From NCBI GenBank assembly GCA_963204965.1, contig CAUJKA010000266.1, forward strand, positions 1-38,710: a DNA stretch of 38,710 nt, in the 5' to 3' direction. The stretch comes from Planctomycetota bacterium (lineage in GTDB: Bacteria > Planctomycetota > Planctomycetia > Pirellulales > Pirellulaceae). The notes below the pieces were generated by a model. It made no database searches. It was not told where the DNA came from and saw nothing but the letters and a program-made list of their open reading frames with translations. Below, piece by piece: positions 9,364-20,000 of the stretch (position 1 is its first letter; each line of letters begins with the position of its first letter). The position numbers were made by a program, and so were the translations under genes.

Positions 9364-9987
9364 CTACACTCCCTCGGCTGCTAAACCGAAACGTTGCTCT
9401 GTAGTAAACCCAGCAACGCGGCGGATGGTTGAACTCAGATTTTCATGACGGACACCAGCGGGAAGCGAAGCCCAACGGTCAGATGTTGAGTTTCCAAAGA
9501 GCAAGGTTGCGTCATGCTGAGTAATATCCCCGTCCACTTTGGGATTGAGATCGTAAAAATTCAGCGAGTATCGCAGCTCTTTGATTGCTACAGGTGTACC
9601 GGTCAAGAAATGCCAGTCGCACAAGTCGTCGCTTCTTTTGTTGGCATCCAATCGGCTTGCGTATTCATGCAGCACGCTTGCTGTGTCAACTTCTGGTTCA
9701 AGCGTGAACGAAAGTAGGGTGAGCTTTTTACCGAAGACCTTGGATAACTCAGAACGCAGTTTTTTGAGCGTGGCACCGGTGGTTGGGCACGCACCTCTAC
9801 AAGTCGTGTACATCGAGTTGATAATCAATGCCCGACCATCGACAAAGTCATCACGAAATCGAAATGAGCGACCAAACTGATCAACAACTCGGACGTTGGC
9901 AAATCCGTCACATACCCGAAGCCGCGGCGGAGGTGTTTTTTCTGCCGCAAGCAGCGAACTGAAAAACTGCATTATCATTCGGGTCAT
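9364..9987 (-). CDS. Sco1/SenC-type copper chaperone
   Basis: This 207-residue thioredoxin-fold protein carries the copper motif TCRGACP (Cys63 and Cys67) and a later ITQHDATLLFGN with His158. These are the three ligands expected of Sco1/SenC/PrrC proteins, which deliver copper to oxidases or act as thiol-disulfide reductants. The N-terminus is only weakly hydrophobic and no clear signal or anchor is seen, which is odd for a Sco protein. AGGA precedes the ATG by eight bases. The gene lies 46 bp after the multicopper oxidase and 3 bp before the di-haem gene, suggesting it loads copper into the oxidase. That partnership is inferred. Confidence 0.87.
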   Translation of the reverse strand: MTRMIMQFFSSLLAAEKTPPPRLRVCDGFANVRVVDQFGRSFRFRDDFVDGRALIINSMYTTCRGACPTTGATLKKLRSELSKVFGKKLTLLSFTLEPEVDTASVLHEYASRLDANKRSDDLCDWHFLTGTPVAIKELRYSLNFYDLNPKVDGDITQHDATLLFGNSTSDRWASLPAGVRHENLSSTIRRVAGFTTEQRFGLAAEGV

Positions 9988-10033
9988 TGAGGAATTCCTA
10001 GTTGGTGTTTGACTCTTGCAAACGATCTTGTTA

Positions 10034-12475
10034 TTACGGATTTGTCTTCGGAGGTACTGGTCGATTGGGGATCATAAGAACACCTGACTGTTCGACCGGA
10101 ACGGATGGAACTGGAGGATGTTCGACATCAAGTTCGCCATAGCGATTTAATTTTCCGTCGATGCCTTGCCATGTGACATCGCGACCATGCGTACGCGCGT
10201 CTGGTACAACATTGGGGTCGCGATCTGAAGGCAATTTGCCATCGTGAACGGGTTCGAAGTTGAACATCATCCGCATGTCTTCATGCTCCAAGTTGTGACA
10301 ATGGAACACAAACGGACCTCGCCAAGTCCGGAATCGCATACGAATTCTGGCGACTGTATTCGGCCCCAGTACAGTTGTATCGTGCAGCCCAATCACTTCA
10401 GTTGGATCGATGAACGGTGTGACATTCGTCCCGTTGAATGGTGGTAACGGAGCATTGGCAAGTCTAGGAAGCTCGATGGCGTCAGCAGCAAAATCCTTCT
10501 CGTATCGAACGAGCTGATGGCTTTCCAAGTGTATGTGTATCGGATGCCACCAACCTCCGCCGCCATTTCGAAGTACCCACTCCTCGACCGAATCACCTGT
10601 GGGTGTTGCGTTGGCGATATCTGGGTCGTAGAACCGGCTGTTGATTTGCCAGGCTCCTTTGCCTCTTTCGAAAATGAACTCTCGAACTACGCTTACCTCA
10701 TCATCGCGGATAAGTTCATGATCGATTAATTTTGACCCTGCTTTGATTGATGCATCTACCGCAGGTTTGGGACCGCGCACGATGAACTTCAGCAAGCCGA
10801 TTGGTTTGTGACTCTCCGCGCCACGAACTTCCCCGTCAGGCCCGACGGCGTCGAAGGGCAGGGGTAATACACGCGGGTCGCCTCCGTCGTCGAGCTTTTC
10901 TTTCGGTCCTCTGCCGTCGGTTTGTGGCATCGTGTTCACGAGATAGAAGACTCGTTCTTCGCCCGGTTCAAGGTCGATACCGCCGACTAGTGCGTTGAAA
11001 TCGACTACGACGTCCGCGCGATTGGCCATTGCGAGTACAACACTGCGCTTCTCAACAGCTTTAGACCAAAGCCAACTGTCTTTTCCAATACGAAGAAACG
11101 GTTTTGCAAGTGCCTCGTACTTGTCCGGACGCTTGGCGATAGCCTCTGGCGAGTCCGGTGCTTCGCCTGGTTCATCAATACCATTTTCTGATAGCCTCAA
11201 AAAATCAGCTTCCGACAGTATCCGCAATCGGAAGACTCTGGCATTCGAGCCGTCCAAGAGCCGAAAGCGGTACTTGCGGTTTTCTACACAGCGATACGGC
11301 CATGCGACTCCGTTGACAAAGAACGTGTCTCCAAGATATCCGTTGTGTCCCTTATTGCTGTAGGCAATCTGACCGGTCGGTAAATCAATGACTTTGTCTT
11401 GAAGAACTAAAGGAATATCGTAGGGGTTATGATACGGCTCTTTGCCGTGTGCATAGAAACCTGGGTACTCCGGATCTTCAAGGCAGGGATCTTTGGAGAG
11501 AGAATATTGGTCTGGGTCCAAACAGGACGCGTTCCCGAGTCCTGGCAAAACACCATCGCGAATCAGTTCGAGCTCGCGCTCACCAAAACATGGTGCAACA
11601 CCGGCAAGACCCTTAGAAACATTGAACGCAGTCGCATCCATACCGTGGTCGTGGTACCACATGGTCGATTGCGCTTCACGGATATCGGGTTCATACGTGA
11701 CTAGTTCTTTGTTTGTAGTCGAATCCAGTTTCGAATTGCATTGCAATGGTAAGATGTTGGGATAAAAGTAGTCGCGAGACTTACCTTGCAGGATATAGAA
11801 GGTTGGGAATCCATCGCTATGAGACGGACTGTGACCGCCGTGAAGGTGGACGGACGTTTCAGTATCTAATTCATTGGAAAACCGCACAACAACGGGTTGC
11901 CCAAGTCGCATTTTCAGCGTCGGGCCTGGCACCATTCCTGCGTAGGAATAAAGGCGAGTCTCATGTTTGGCATCGGGATGTAGTTCTTTAAAGGTCTCAC
12001 GAATCGGAATCTTAAAGAACTTGATTGGAAACTCACCCCAGTTTCGAATATTGCGATTCAAAATCTCACTTCGGAAAGTACCGAAGTTTCGCTGCTTGTC
12101 TTCCCAGCTTGCAAGTGGGTCTAAATAGACAGATGGTTTGCATCCGTACTTAGACCAGTGCGATGGAGTCGACATAAACTCGCCTGCGATTCCGTGGAAA
12201 GAATCGCCAGGTCGCACAGGATCGCCTGGGCCAAATACATGGGCGTCCTTGGATTCGTACCATTCCTTGAACGTCATGACTGCCGTCGGTCGGGCAACTC
12301 GCGGAATCTGCAGTTCGTGCCGGAATGCCCAGCCAGGTAACTCAAATTGCTTCTTCTTGTCAAACTCAGCGGGCTTAAATGTTACGGGCCGCTCCTCGAT
12401 TTGAGCAGCAGAAGCCGCGCTTGCAACAAGTGGAGCAGCGATGGCTCCCTTCAGAATCTCACGGCGATGAACCAT
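10034..12475 (-). CDS. Multicopper oxidase with Tat-type leader
   Basis: This 813-residue multicopper oxidase has all four copper-binding motifs: VHLHGG (His210, His212), WYHDHG (His275, His277), HPIHIH and HCHNLEHEDMRMM in the C-terminal cupredoxin domain. The type 1 and trinuclear sites therefore look intact. The leader starts MVHRREILKG, a twin-arginine-like motif followed by an Ala-rich stretch, so folded export by Tat is likely. The protein is larger than CueO or CotA, with extra N-terminal and interdomain segments. It is first in an operon with a Sco chaperone and a MauG-like protein. Substrates could be metal ions (Cu, Mn, Fe) or phenolics; the sequence does not decide. GGGAG lies about nine bases before the ATG. 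Confidence 0.93.
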   Translation of the reverse strand: MVHRREILKGAIAAPLVASAASAAQIEERPVTFKPAEFDKKKQFELPGWAFRHELQIPRVARPTAVMTFKEWYESKDAHVFGPGDPVRPGDSFHGIAGEFMSTPSHWSKYGCKPSVYLDPLASWEDKQRNFGTFRSEILNRNIRNWGEFPIKFFKIPIRETFKELHPDAKHETRLYSYAGMVPGPTLKMRLGQPVVVRFSNELDTETSVHLHGGHSPSHSDGFPTFYILQGKSRDYFYPNILPLQCNSKLDSTTNKELVTYEPDIREAQSTMWYHDHGMDATAFNVSKGLAGVAPCFGERELELIRDGVLPGLGNASCLDPDQYSLSKDPCLEDPEYPGFYAHGKEPYHNPYDIPLVLQDKVIDLPTGQIAYSNKGHNGYLGDTFFVNGVAWPYRCVENRKYRFRLLDGSNARVFRLRILSEADFLRLSENGIDEPGEAPDSPEAIAKRPDKYEALAKPFLRIGKDSWLWSKAVEKRSVVLAMANRADVVVDFNALVGGIDLEPGEERVFYLVNTMPQTDGRGPKEKLDDGGDPRVLPLPFDAVGPDGEVRGAESHKPIGLLKFIVRGPKPAVDASIKAGSKLIDHELIRDDEVSVVREFIFERGKGAWQINSRFYDPDIANATPTGDSVEEWVLRNGGGGWWHPIHIHLESHQLVRYEKDFAADAIELPRLANAPLPPFNGTNVTPFIDPTEVIGLHDTTVLGPNTVARIRMRFRTWRGPFVFHCHNLEHEDMRMMFNFEPVHDGKLPSDRDPNVVPDARTHGRDVTWQGIDGKLNRYGELDVEHPPVPSVPVEQSGVLMIPNRPVPPKTNP

Positions 12476-12666
12476 CCCAAGACACTCCCAGCGAAACTAG
12501 TTTGCAGACTCTAAGCGTGCATAGTTTTACGGTAGCTTGAGGGTTTTGCAAGCATTCTCGTGTAAGCCTTACCAAACTTCGATTAAATTCTGTAAGATCT
12601 TCAATGTCGAAATTCGTAAACTTGTAGAGTTTTATTCGCTTTGCACCTTAAATCCGAGGAATATTC
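12476..12666. promoter_or_regulatory. Divergent intergenic region
   Basis: This 191-bp AT-richer region separates the oxidase operon (-) from the gene at 12667 (+) and must carry both promoters. I see no convincing -10/-35 pair or operator palindrome. Confidence 0.4.
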
Positions 12667-13551
12667 ATGGCTTTGTATGACACTGAAATTGAAGGTACTG
12701 TTTCTGGAATAACTGCTGACGGAGCCGGGGTAAAAATGGCAGTGAATGGTTTCGATGTGCGATTTGCCGTTGCTCCTACGAACAAGCTTTCAACTCCTGC
12801 CGGTACGTTAACCATTGCGCAACTACTTGATTCGAACCCCTTGCCAGGACGCACATCACCAGGATTTGAAGCTGGTACAGCGATTGTGATAGGCAAGTTT
12901 GATTCGAACACAAAACAACTTGCGGCTACTGAGATCACGGTAGAGCCTTCCGAGAACGTTATCGTTGGCGGTATTACTCGAAATGATAACGGAACGCCTC
13001 GCCAAATCGAAGTGAATGGAGTTCCGATTGCATTGATTGAAGACGCAAGACTTAAAGCGGCACCAGTCAGGAATGAATTTGGCTTTGAAGTAAAGCCCGA
13101 GACGATAACTATTGATATGCCGGCGAGTGTTGAAGGTTATTATGCCGGCGGTAAGTTTAACGCTTTCCTCTTAGAAGTTGATGGCCCAGCACAACTGGTT
13201 AACCTCAATCCGCAAGTATCGATATTGCGGGCTCAGGGGCGATCTCGCGGCGCGGAATACGACCTTGACGCACGAGGAGCGATTACGACGGCTCATGCAA
13301 CCGTTGGCCAAACAGAGCGTGTCGAGATCTATCGCGTGGATATGGTTGGTGGCGTTCCTGTCGAGAATCGCATTGGTGGACTTCAAGTGCGGGTCGTCGC
13401 TGGTGGTTTTAGCAAGTGGAGATTCGATGAACGCATCACCGCTGGGCCGGGCTTTCTGGCAAATCCCCCAACGATGATTCGAGCATACAACGCCAGCGTT
13501 ACTCCAAATGCAGTATCAGCCGATTTTGAAGTCGAAATTCGCTTAGATTAG
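12667..13551 (+). CDS. Conserved hypothetical protein with repeated beta-barrel units
   Basis: This 294-residue protein has no signal peptide or membrane helix. Two similar segments, about residues 5-40 (EIEGTVSGI, VNGFDVRFAV) and 100-130 (IVGGITRND, VNGVPIALIE), look like OB-like beta units similar to DUF5666; that resemblance is weak. A GAGGA sits about six bases before the ATG, so the start is firm. It is transcribed away from the copper oxidase operon, which could mean shared regulation but proves no link. I do not recognise a function. Confidence 0.7.
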   Translation: MALYDTEIEGTVSGITADGAGVKMAVNGFDVRFAVAPTNKLSTPAGTLTIAQLLDSNPLPGRTSPGFEAGTAIVIGKFDSNTKQLAATEITVEPSENVIVGGITRNDNGTPRQIEVNGVPIALIEDARLKAAPVRNEFGFEVKPETITIDMPASVEGYYAGGKFNAFLLEVDGPAQLVNLNPQVSILRAQGRSRGAEYDLDARGAITTAHATVGQTERVEIYRVDMVGGVPVENRIGGLQVRVVAGGFSKWRFDERITAGPGFLANPPTMIRAYNASVTPNAVSADFEVEIRLD

Positions 13552-13629
13552 ACGGCTGTTGATCTGGTGGTTGCAAAGTTGTACCTGTCCAATACATCTT
13601 GCAAATGAACTGGAGCGGGAGAGGTTGGC

Positions 13630-16600
13630 TTGGAAAATACAACTTTGACATGGTTACAACAGCAGTGCTCGGAAAATCTACTAACTGAGAAATGGCTGCT
13701 GTGTGAGAGCCTTCGCACGGCGCAGACTTGGAAAGATCGCATCAACTTGGCGGGGACAGCGACGGTCAACCTGCACTCCAAAACGTTGCGGTCCATTGTG
13801 CTTTCCATCCTCGGCGATTTTTTAGCTGCGTCCAAGCTTGTCTATCTGGATCAGCCGGCGACAGAATCGTTGATGCAAGGATTGATAGATTCGGAAATTG
13901 AAAACGGAAAGCTTCAGTATTTTACTTCTGTTGAGCGTACAGACGGACTGGCGAAGTTAGCAGCACGATCGATCCGTGACTTGCGATTGGCAGGCGTTGA
14001 TCCAGATGAGCTCGCGGGGAAAGAGTTCGAGTCTCCCGAGAAACGTGACGACCTGAAGCTGATCTACCAACGGTATTTAAACGCGAAGCAAGATCACTCG
14101 TTAGTCGACTATGCCGATTGCCTTGAGTTGGCCAAACGGCGATTAGAGAACGGCTCTTACAGGTTGCCCGCTGAACTCTTGGTGCTCCAGCCGCACTCCA
14201 TCCAATGGCAGCTTCGCGAAATGCAGTTCCTGGCCGCGTTGGAATCCAAAGCGAAGTGCGTGAACTTTAGCTCGGTGACAGGCAACGCGAGAGCAGGATT
14301 CGGAAAGCACAATACATCCTTCTTTTCCGGCTACGGAGAGATCAACGAAATCCGTGGTGTTGTCCAAAAGATTCTCGGAAGTGATGCGAAGTCCGCGATT
14401 CGGTTAGATGATGTTGAGATCGTCTATACATCCAACTCATCCGTGCCGCTGATCTACGAGTTCTTCGAAAGATACTTGCCGGTCATCGAGAAATTAGTTG
14501 AATCAAAGTCGTTAACTCACTGTGTCACCTTCTCGGAAGGCATTGCAACGATCTACTCTCGACCAGGTCGAGCACTTCGAGCGTGGCTTCGATGGATAAA
14601 ATCCGACGGCCAACAGGCCAAGATCGTCCAATTCGTAAGAGAAGGGGTGTTGAGCCGTCCGGAAACCGAATCGCAACCGAATCAAATAGGCTACTCGCGC
14701 TTAGCTGCCAATCTCCGGCAAGTGCGTATCGGATTCAAACTGGAACGATACATACCGGCTATTGAGTCCGCGATTGCAACGGCGACGAAACTACAGAGTG
14801 AGTTCATTGCTCGGCGAGAGAATGGCGACGATGACTCAGCTCAATACTCGCCTTCCCATGACGACGATGCGCCGCGAGATTTCGGATTGCCCGCGTTGAA
14901 TACCCTTTTGACGATGATTCGACCTTTGGTTGAGCTCGCGCCAAGGTCTGGTGACTCAGCGGCCGACGTTCTGCGAAAGGCTAAGCAATTCCTGCTCGTC
15001 TGTGTTCGCTACGACAGCAAGCTAGATCGGCTCGCTCGCAATAAGTTGTTGGACGCAATCGATGGAAGGCTGGCGGCTTTGCAGTTTGTGGACGAGTCCA
15101 CCGAGAGCGTAACGGCTTGGCTGGAAGGCTTGCCTCTGGAATGTTCGATTCTTGATAGTGGCCCACAACCTGGCTGTGCGTATGCAACCTCGATCGGCAG
15201 AGCAGGGCACTCAGGCCGTAAGCATGTGTTTGTGGTCGGAATGGATGCGAGCAGTTTTCCGAATGCTGTCCGTGTCGACCCGCTCCTATTGGATAACGAG
15301 CGAAAGGCTATATCGAAACACTTATCATCATCGTTGCAGTTGGCTGAGCACAACGCGATGCAATTGAGCGAAATGTTGCAACGCACCTCTGAGACAGAAA
15401 ATGTTCAGCTAACATTCTCTTATTCAACTCGCAGCCTGATCGATGATCGCCAGCAGTCGCCGAGTCCAGCATTGGTCGAACTGTATCGACAATCGCACAA
15501 TCTACCCGAGGCACATCTGAACGATTTGTTGTCGCACATCGGTGACGCTGTTTCGTTCGCAAGTACCGATTCTCGTAAGTGGCTAAGCTTGCCCGATGGC
15601 GATCTAGCGGAAATGCTCACCACGACGGATGCGGCAATCCGACAAGCGAAACTAGAATCCGGCTTTCCACACTTTCAAGTCGCGCGAGTCGCTGAGGAGA
15701 AGCGTGAGCTTCCGGGGTTCACTGAGTTCGATGGATTCGTTCCAGAAGCTGGCCGAAGGTTGTCGCCCGATAATCCCGAGCGAATGGTCTCGTCGAGTCG
15801 CTTAGAGACTTTCGGCAGTTGCCCGCGTAGATTCCTCTTCAAATATGGTCTCGGCGTATATCCGCCCGACGAGTGGAACATTGATCCAGAGCGTTGGCTC
15901 GATCCGATGACGTTGGGAAACTTGGTACACGGACTATTCGAGAGGTTCATGCGTGAGCTTACCAGCAAAGACCTGATTCCAGAACTCGAACGCGATTTGC
16001 CGCGGTTGTTGGAGTTGCTCGACGACTGCGTTAGAAACTACTTGAGAGACTTTCCCGCACCGAACGAGGATGCGTTCCAGCGTCAGATGGACTGGCTGCG
16101 TGAGTCGTGTGAAATATTCCTTGAGAAGGAGCAAGCGTACTGCCAAGCTACGGGGGCTCGTCCTTGGGTATTGGAAGCTGCGATTGGCTTAGACGACGAG
16201 CCGCGAACGGAGCTCGATTGCCGCGAGCCGGTCTCGCTGTGTTTGAACAATGGACAGATCGTTCGAATCGGTGGTCGAATCGACCGCATCGATCGATTGA
16301 ATCAAAGTGGTAGCGAGAGCTTCGCGATCTGGGACTACAAAACCGGTTCCGACTGGGGATTTGGCGTGGAAGATCCTTTCATGCAGGGCCGCAAGCTACA
16401 GTCCTTTCTGTATGTCGGCATGCTCCGCCATCGATTAGCGGCTATCGGAAAGAACAAAGATGTTGCTACCAGCTTTGGCTACTTCTTTCCCAATGCCAAG
16501 ACGCAAGGGCAACGGATCGAGTGGATCTCAGCCGACTTGAATCATGGTGATGCGATCTTGCAAGACATCTGTCAGCTCATCCAACGCGGAGTGTTTCCAG

Positions 16601-16749
16601 CAACAACCAATTCAAATGACTGCAAGTACTGCGACTACAACACGGTGTGCCAAGATACAGACTGGGTAGCTGCCGAGTCGATCCGCATGGCGTTAGAAAG
16701 TCGCAACGAAGAGTCGCTTGGTCTATGGAGGAAGCTGCGAGAATTTTGA
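13630..16749 (+). CDS. addB: AddB-like helicase-nuclease subunit with Fe-S nuclease domain
   Basis: This 1039-residue protein resembles AddB/RexB, the partner of AddA in double-strand-break end processing. The C-terminal PD-(D/E)XK nuclease shows LVHGLFERF, GRIDRID (Asp885), WDYKTG (Asp902, Lys904) and KLQSFLYVG. Four cysteines, Cys731 (in GSCPRRF) and Cys998, Cys1001 and Cys1007 (in CKYCDYNTVC), match the Fe-S staple of AddB nucleases. The N-terminal half is helicase-like in length, but I find no Walker A motif, so it probably lacks ATPase activity, as in RexB. The start is TTG at 13630, with GGGAGAGG ending five bases upstream. The partner addA follows after 270 bp. Confidence 0.85.
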   Translation: MENTTLTWLQQQCSENLLTEKWLLCESLRTAQTWKDRINLAGTATVNLHSKTLRSIVLSILGDFLAASKLVYLDQPATESLMQGLIDSEIENGKLQYFTSVERTDGLAKLAARSIRDLRLAGVDPDELAGKEFESPEKRDDLKLIYQRYLNAKQDHSLVDYADCLELAKRRLENGSYRLPAELLVLQPHSIQWQLREMQFLAALESKAKCVNFSSVTGNARAGFGKHNTSFFSGYGEINEIRGVVQKILGSDAKSAIRLDDVEIVYTSNSSVPLIYEFFERYLPVIEKLVESKSLTHCVTFSEGIATIYSRPGRALRAWLRWIKSDGQQAKIVQFVREGVLSRPETESQPNQIGYSRLAANLRQVRIGFKLERYIPAIESAIATATKLQSEFIARRENGDDDSAQYSPSHDDDAPRDFGLPALNTLLTMIRPLVELAPRSGDSAADVLRKAKQFLLVCVRYDSKLDRLARNKLLDAIDGRLAALQFVDESTESVTAWLEGLPLECSILDSGPQPGCAYATSIGRAGHSGRKHVFVVGMDASSFPNAVRVDPLLLDNERKAISKHLSSSLQLAEHNAMQLSEMLQRTSETENVQLTFSYSTRSLIDDRQQSPSPALVELYRQSHNLPEAHLNDLLSHIGDAVSFASTDSRKWLSLPDGDLAEMLTTTDAAIRQAKLESGFPHFQVARVAEEKRELPGFTEFDGFVPEAGRRLSPDNPERMVSSSRLETFGSCPRRFLFKYGLGVYPPDEWNIDPERWLDPMTLGNLVHGLFERFMRELTSKDLIPELERDLPRLLELLDDCVRNYLRDFPAPNEDAFQRQMDWLRESCEIFLEKEQAYCQATGARPWVLEAAIGLDDEPRTELDCREPVSLCLNNGQIVRIGGRIDRIDRLNQSGSESFAIWDYKTGSDWGFGVEDPFMQGRKLQSFLYVGMLRHRLAAIGKNKDVATSFGYFFPNAKTQGQRIEWISADLNHGDAILQDICQLIQRGVFPATTNSNDCKYCDYNTVCQDTDWVAAESIRMALESRNEESLGLWRKLREF

Positions 16750-16780
16750 GGTTGGTTGGATCGTTGGTTGGTTGGTTGGT
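16750..16780 (+). repeat. GGTT short tandem repeat
   Basis: Right after the addB stop there are seven GGTT-like units with one GGATC interruption. The GG runs could form a two-layer G-quadruplex. A small hairpin, GGGGC-AAC-GCCCC, follows at 16785-16797. Confidence 0.75.
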
Positions 16781-16802
16781 TTTAGGGGCAACGCCCCGTT
16801 CG

Positions 16803-16951
16803 TTTACCTAGCCCAGCCCATCGGGCTGGGACTTTATATGTATGATAAAGGTAGGGCCAACGGCCGGACGGTTTGTATCCAAACCGTCCGGCCGTTGGCC
16901 CTTAACCTACTACTGTGCCATTACCCAGCCCGATGGGCTGGGCTAGGTAAA
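16803..16951. repeat. Nested perfect inverted repeat between addB and addA
   Basis: Outer arms 16803-16830 and 16924-16951 are a perfect 28-bp inverted pair. Inside lies a second perfect pair, 16854-16875 and 16880-16901 (22 bp, loop TATC). Each outer arm also contains its own palindrome, CCCAGCCC-ATC-GGGCTGGG. The whole 149-bp block could form a large cruciform or an RNA double hairpin. It may be two dispersed repeats, one inserted between two copies of the other. Confidence 0.9.
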
Positions 16952-17019
16952 TCGCTGGACCTTCGGCCCGAAATCCCAGAGAAAACAACGTCCTGGATCA
17001 ATCAAAGCACTGCACCACT

Positions 17020-20000
17020 ATGTCCGAGATTCAAGACGATAACACTCGTCGCCGAATTCCAAGCGAACTGAACAAGAACTTCATCGTTGAAGCCGCGGCG
17101 GGTACGGGAAAGACAACCAGCTTGGTGAATCGCATGGTCGCCTTGATCGAGACGGGGACATGCCGAATTGACGAGCTGGCTGCCGTGACGTTCACGCGAA
17201 AGGCGGCGGCTGAGTTAAAGGAGCGGTTTCAAGCTGCGCTCCACAAACGGGCCAAAGCAATCGAAGTTAGCGAAATCGAAGCTAGCCAAGTCGAGTCCGG
17301 CAATCGCTTGAGATTAGCCTCCGATAAAGTCAATCTTGCATTTGTAGGCACGATCCACAGCTTTTGTGCTGCCTTGTTACGTGAGCGTCCCATCGAGTTC
17401 AACGTCGATCCGACGTTTCGCGAGCTGGATGAGAAAGAGGACGGCTTGTTGCGAGAGCATGCTTGGCAGGAGAACATCGCCGACTTGATCGCATCGAAAG
17501 ATCCGCTTCTGGATCAACTGAGAGACTTGAAGATCGATCGTGCACAACTTAAGAATTGCTTTTCCAGGTTTATCGAACATCGCGACATCGACCATTGGCC
17601 GACAAATCTCCCTGACGACATCAACCTTGAGAAGTTGCAGCGGGCCACCAAGGACTACATCCGCGACATAAAAGAACTACTCAAGACTTTTCCCAAGGAG
17701 CTGGACGATCTTGTGAATCGCTACTGGGATATCGCCCGAGCGTCTCAACGTGGCTTTCGCACGTTAGGAGACTTCTTCAGTTTGCTGGAACGGTTCTCCT
17801 CCAAGAAGAAGGGAACGCAAAGAGAATGGGCTAAGGTTCCCGGAGGTAGTAAAGAACTTTGTAAAGATCACAACTCGCGTTGGGAGGAGTTCCGAACAAC
17901 CTTCGCGGAGCCTGGAATGACCTACTGGACACGTTATCGCTACAAGTTTGTCGTTGAGTTCCTGCGACGAGCAGTCAGCGTGTATGAGCGTCTCAAGCAA
18001 ATCAATGGCGGATTGGATTTTCAAGATCTATTGCTTAAGGTCGCAACGGGGCTCAAGAATTCTCCGCAACTTAGAACATACTTTCAGAGCAAGTATCGTA
18101 ATGTACTGGTCGACGAATTTCAGGATACCGACCCGCTGCAAGCACAGATGATGTTCTATCTGACCTCGGCGGACACAACGCAATGCGACTGGACGCAATG
18201 CGTACCCAAGACCGGTAGTCTATTCCTGGTGGGAGATCCCAAGCAATCGATCTATCGCTTTCGACGCGGTGACATTCTCATCTACAATCAAGTCAAAGAG
18301 ATCATCTGTCGTAACGGTGGCGAAGTCTTACCCTTAGTCAAGAACTTTCGGTCGCGAACCGAACTGCGTGAATGGAACAACACCGTCTATCGCGAAAAGT
18401 TTGGGAGTCGGACGACAGCTTACTCGCCAGCCGCAGAGGACATGGTTCAAGGTCGCAAAGACGATGCGTTATCTGAGTCGATCGCCAAGCCCTTCTGCGG
18501 AACGTACCGACTGGAGATACCCACCGATCTGCTTGTCGCCGAAGCTCGTGACTTTGAAGCCGAGGCCATTGCAAAGTTCATCCGCCATGCGATCGACTCG
18601 GGCCTTGAAGTACCTCGCACTGTGAAAGAACTAGCTAGCGGCCTGAGAACGCAAGTCCAACCGCGTGATTTCCTGATCATTCCGTGGGGTAAGAAAGGAA
18701 TGAATGCCTACACCGAAGCCTTGGAGCGATATGGCGTGCCCTATCAAGTCTCGGGAGGCAATCCACTGGCCAGCAACCCACAGCTAGCGACGCTCATCGA
18801 TTGTCTGCGAGCGATTGAGGATCCGACAAATCCAGTTCACTATCTGAGCATGTTGCGCAACTACTTTGGCTTCAGCGATCGCGAGCTCTACTTGCTCAAG
18901 CAGGCCGATGGAAGCTTCAACTACAACCATCCCATTCCAGAAGCTCTTGTTCCAGAAGCTTTTGGATCAGACTTAGGCGATCACTTCCAAGCAGTTGCCA
19001 ATCGATTTCAGAAGTACGCCATTTGGATGCGGTCGCTTTCTTACGCCACTGCCGTTTTGCAAATCGCCACTGATCTGGGGCTGATTTCCGCAGCGGCTTC
19101 AACCGACGAAGGGAACATGCAAGCAGGAGGCTTGCTGAAGGTCATCGAATGGTTGCGAAGTCAGAGTCTCGATTTTGACAGTGCCAGAGATTTAATCGAG
19201 TTCCTCGACGAGGTCCTAAACAGCGAAGATGTCGAAGCCTGTCCAGCTCTGCCACCCACGGGCAACGTCGTGCGACTGATGAACTTGCATAAGGCCAAGG
19301 GCCTGGAAGCGCCGATTGTATTTTTGGCCGATACATCGCGTCGTTATCGCGGCAAAGTGGTTTGTCACATCGATCGCACTTCGGGGACACCCTCGGGCTT
19401 CATGGGAATCTCTGCTGAGGTCAAAAAGAAAGAGTTCACCATAACGAAGGAGGTTGCTACTCCCGAGAATTGGTCCACGCTTCAGGACGAAGAGCAACGG
19501 TTTATCGATGCCGAACACGATCGGTTGCTTTACGTTGCCACAACACGAGCGGCCTGTGCGAACATCATTAGCGTTGGCAAAGAGGGCTCGAATTGGACGG
19601 GCCTTCATCCATACCTCGGCAATGCGCCTGCACTGCCGATTCCCGAGGATTCGAATGTCTCAACGGCCGTTGAGTTAAGAGAAGTTGAGTTTAAAGAAGT
19701 CGCCTGCATATCCCCTGACATCATTCAAGCAAAGTGGGACGCTTCACTGATTCCAAGTTACGGTGTGACGAGTGCAAAGACGCTTGGGCTCAAGGGCAGC
19801 TCGCGCGTCGACCGCGACGGCTCGGGCGAATATGGTCACGAGTGGGGAACTGCAGTGCATGAGCTGCTGGAGGTCTGCCACAAAACACCCACTGCTGATC
19901 TTCTTCCGACTGCAACGCGACTGGCCCGCGAAAACAGCATCCGCACAGATCGCATCCCGGAGCTTATCACCACCGTTGAGTCCGTATTGTCCTCGGACAT

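Noticed and set aside
16803..16951. Insertion sequence without a transposase
   Set aside because: The inverted arms are too close together (93 bp apart) and no target duplication is visible; nested repeats explain it.
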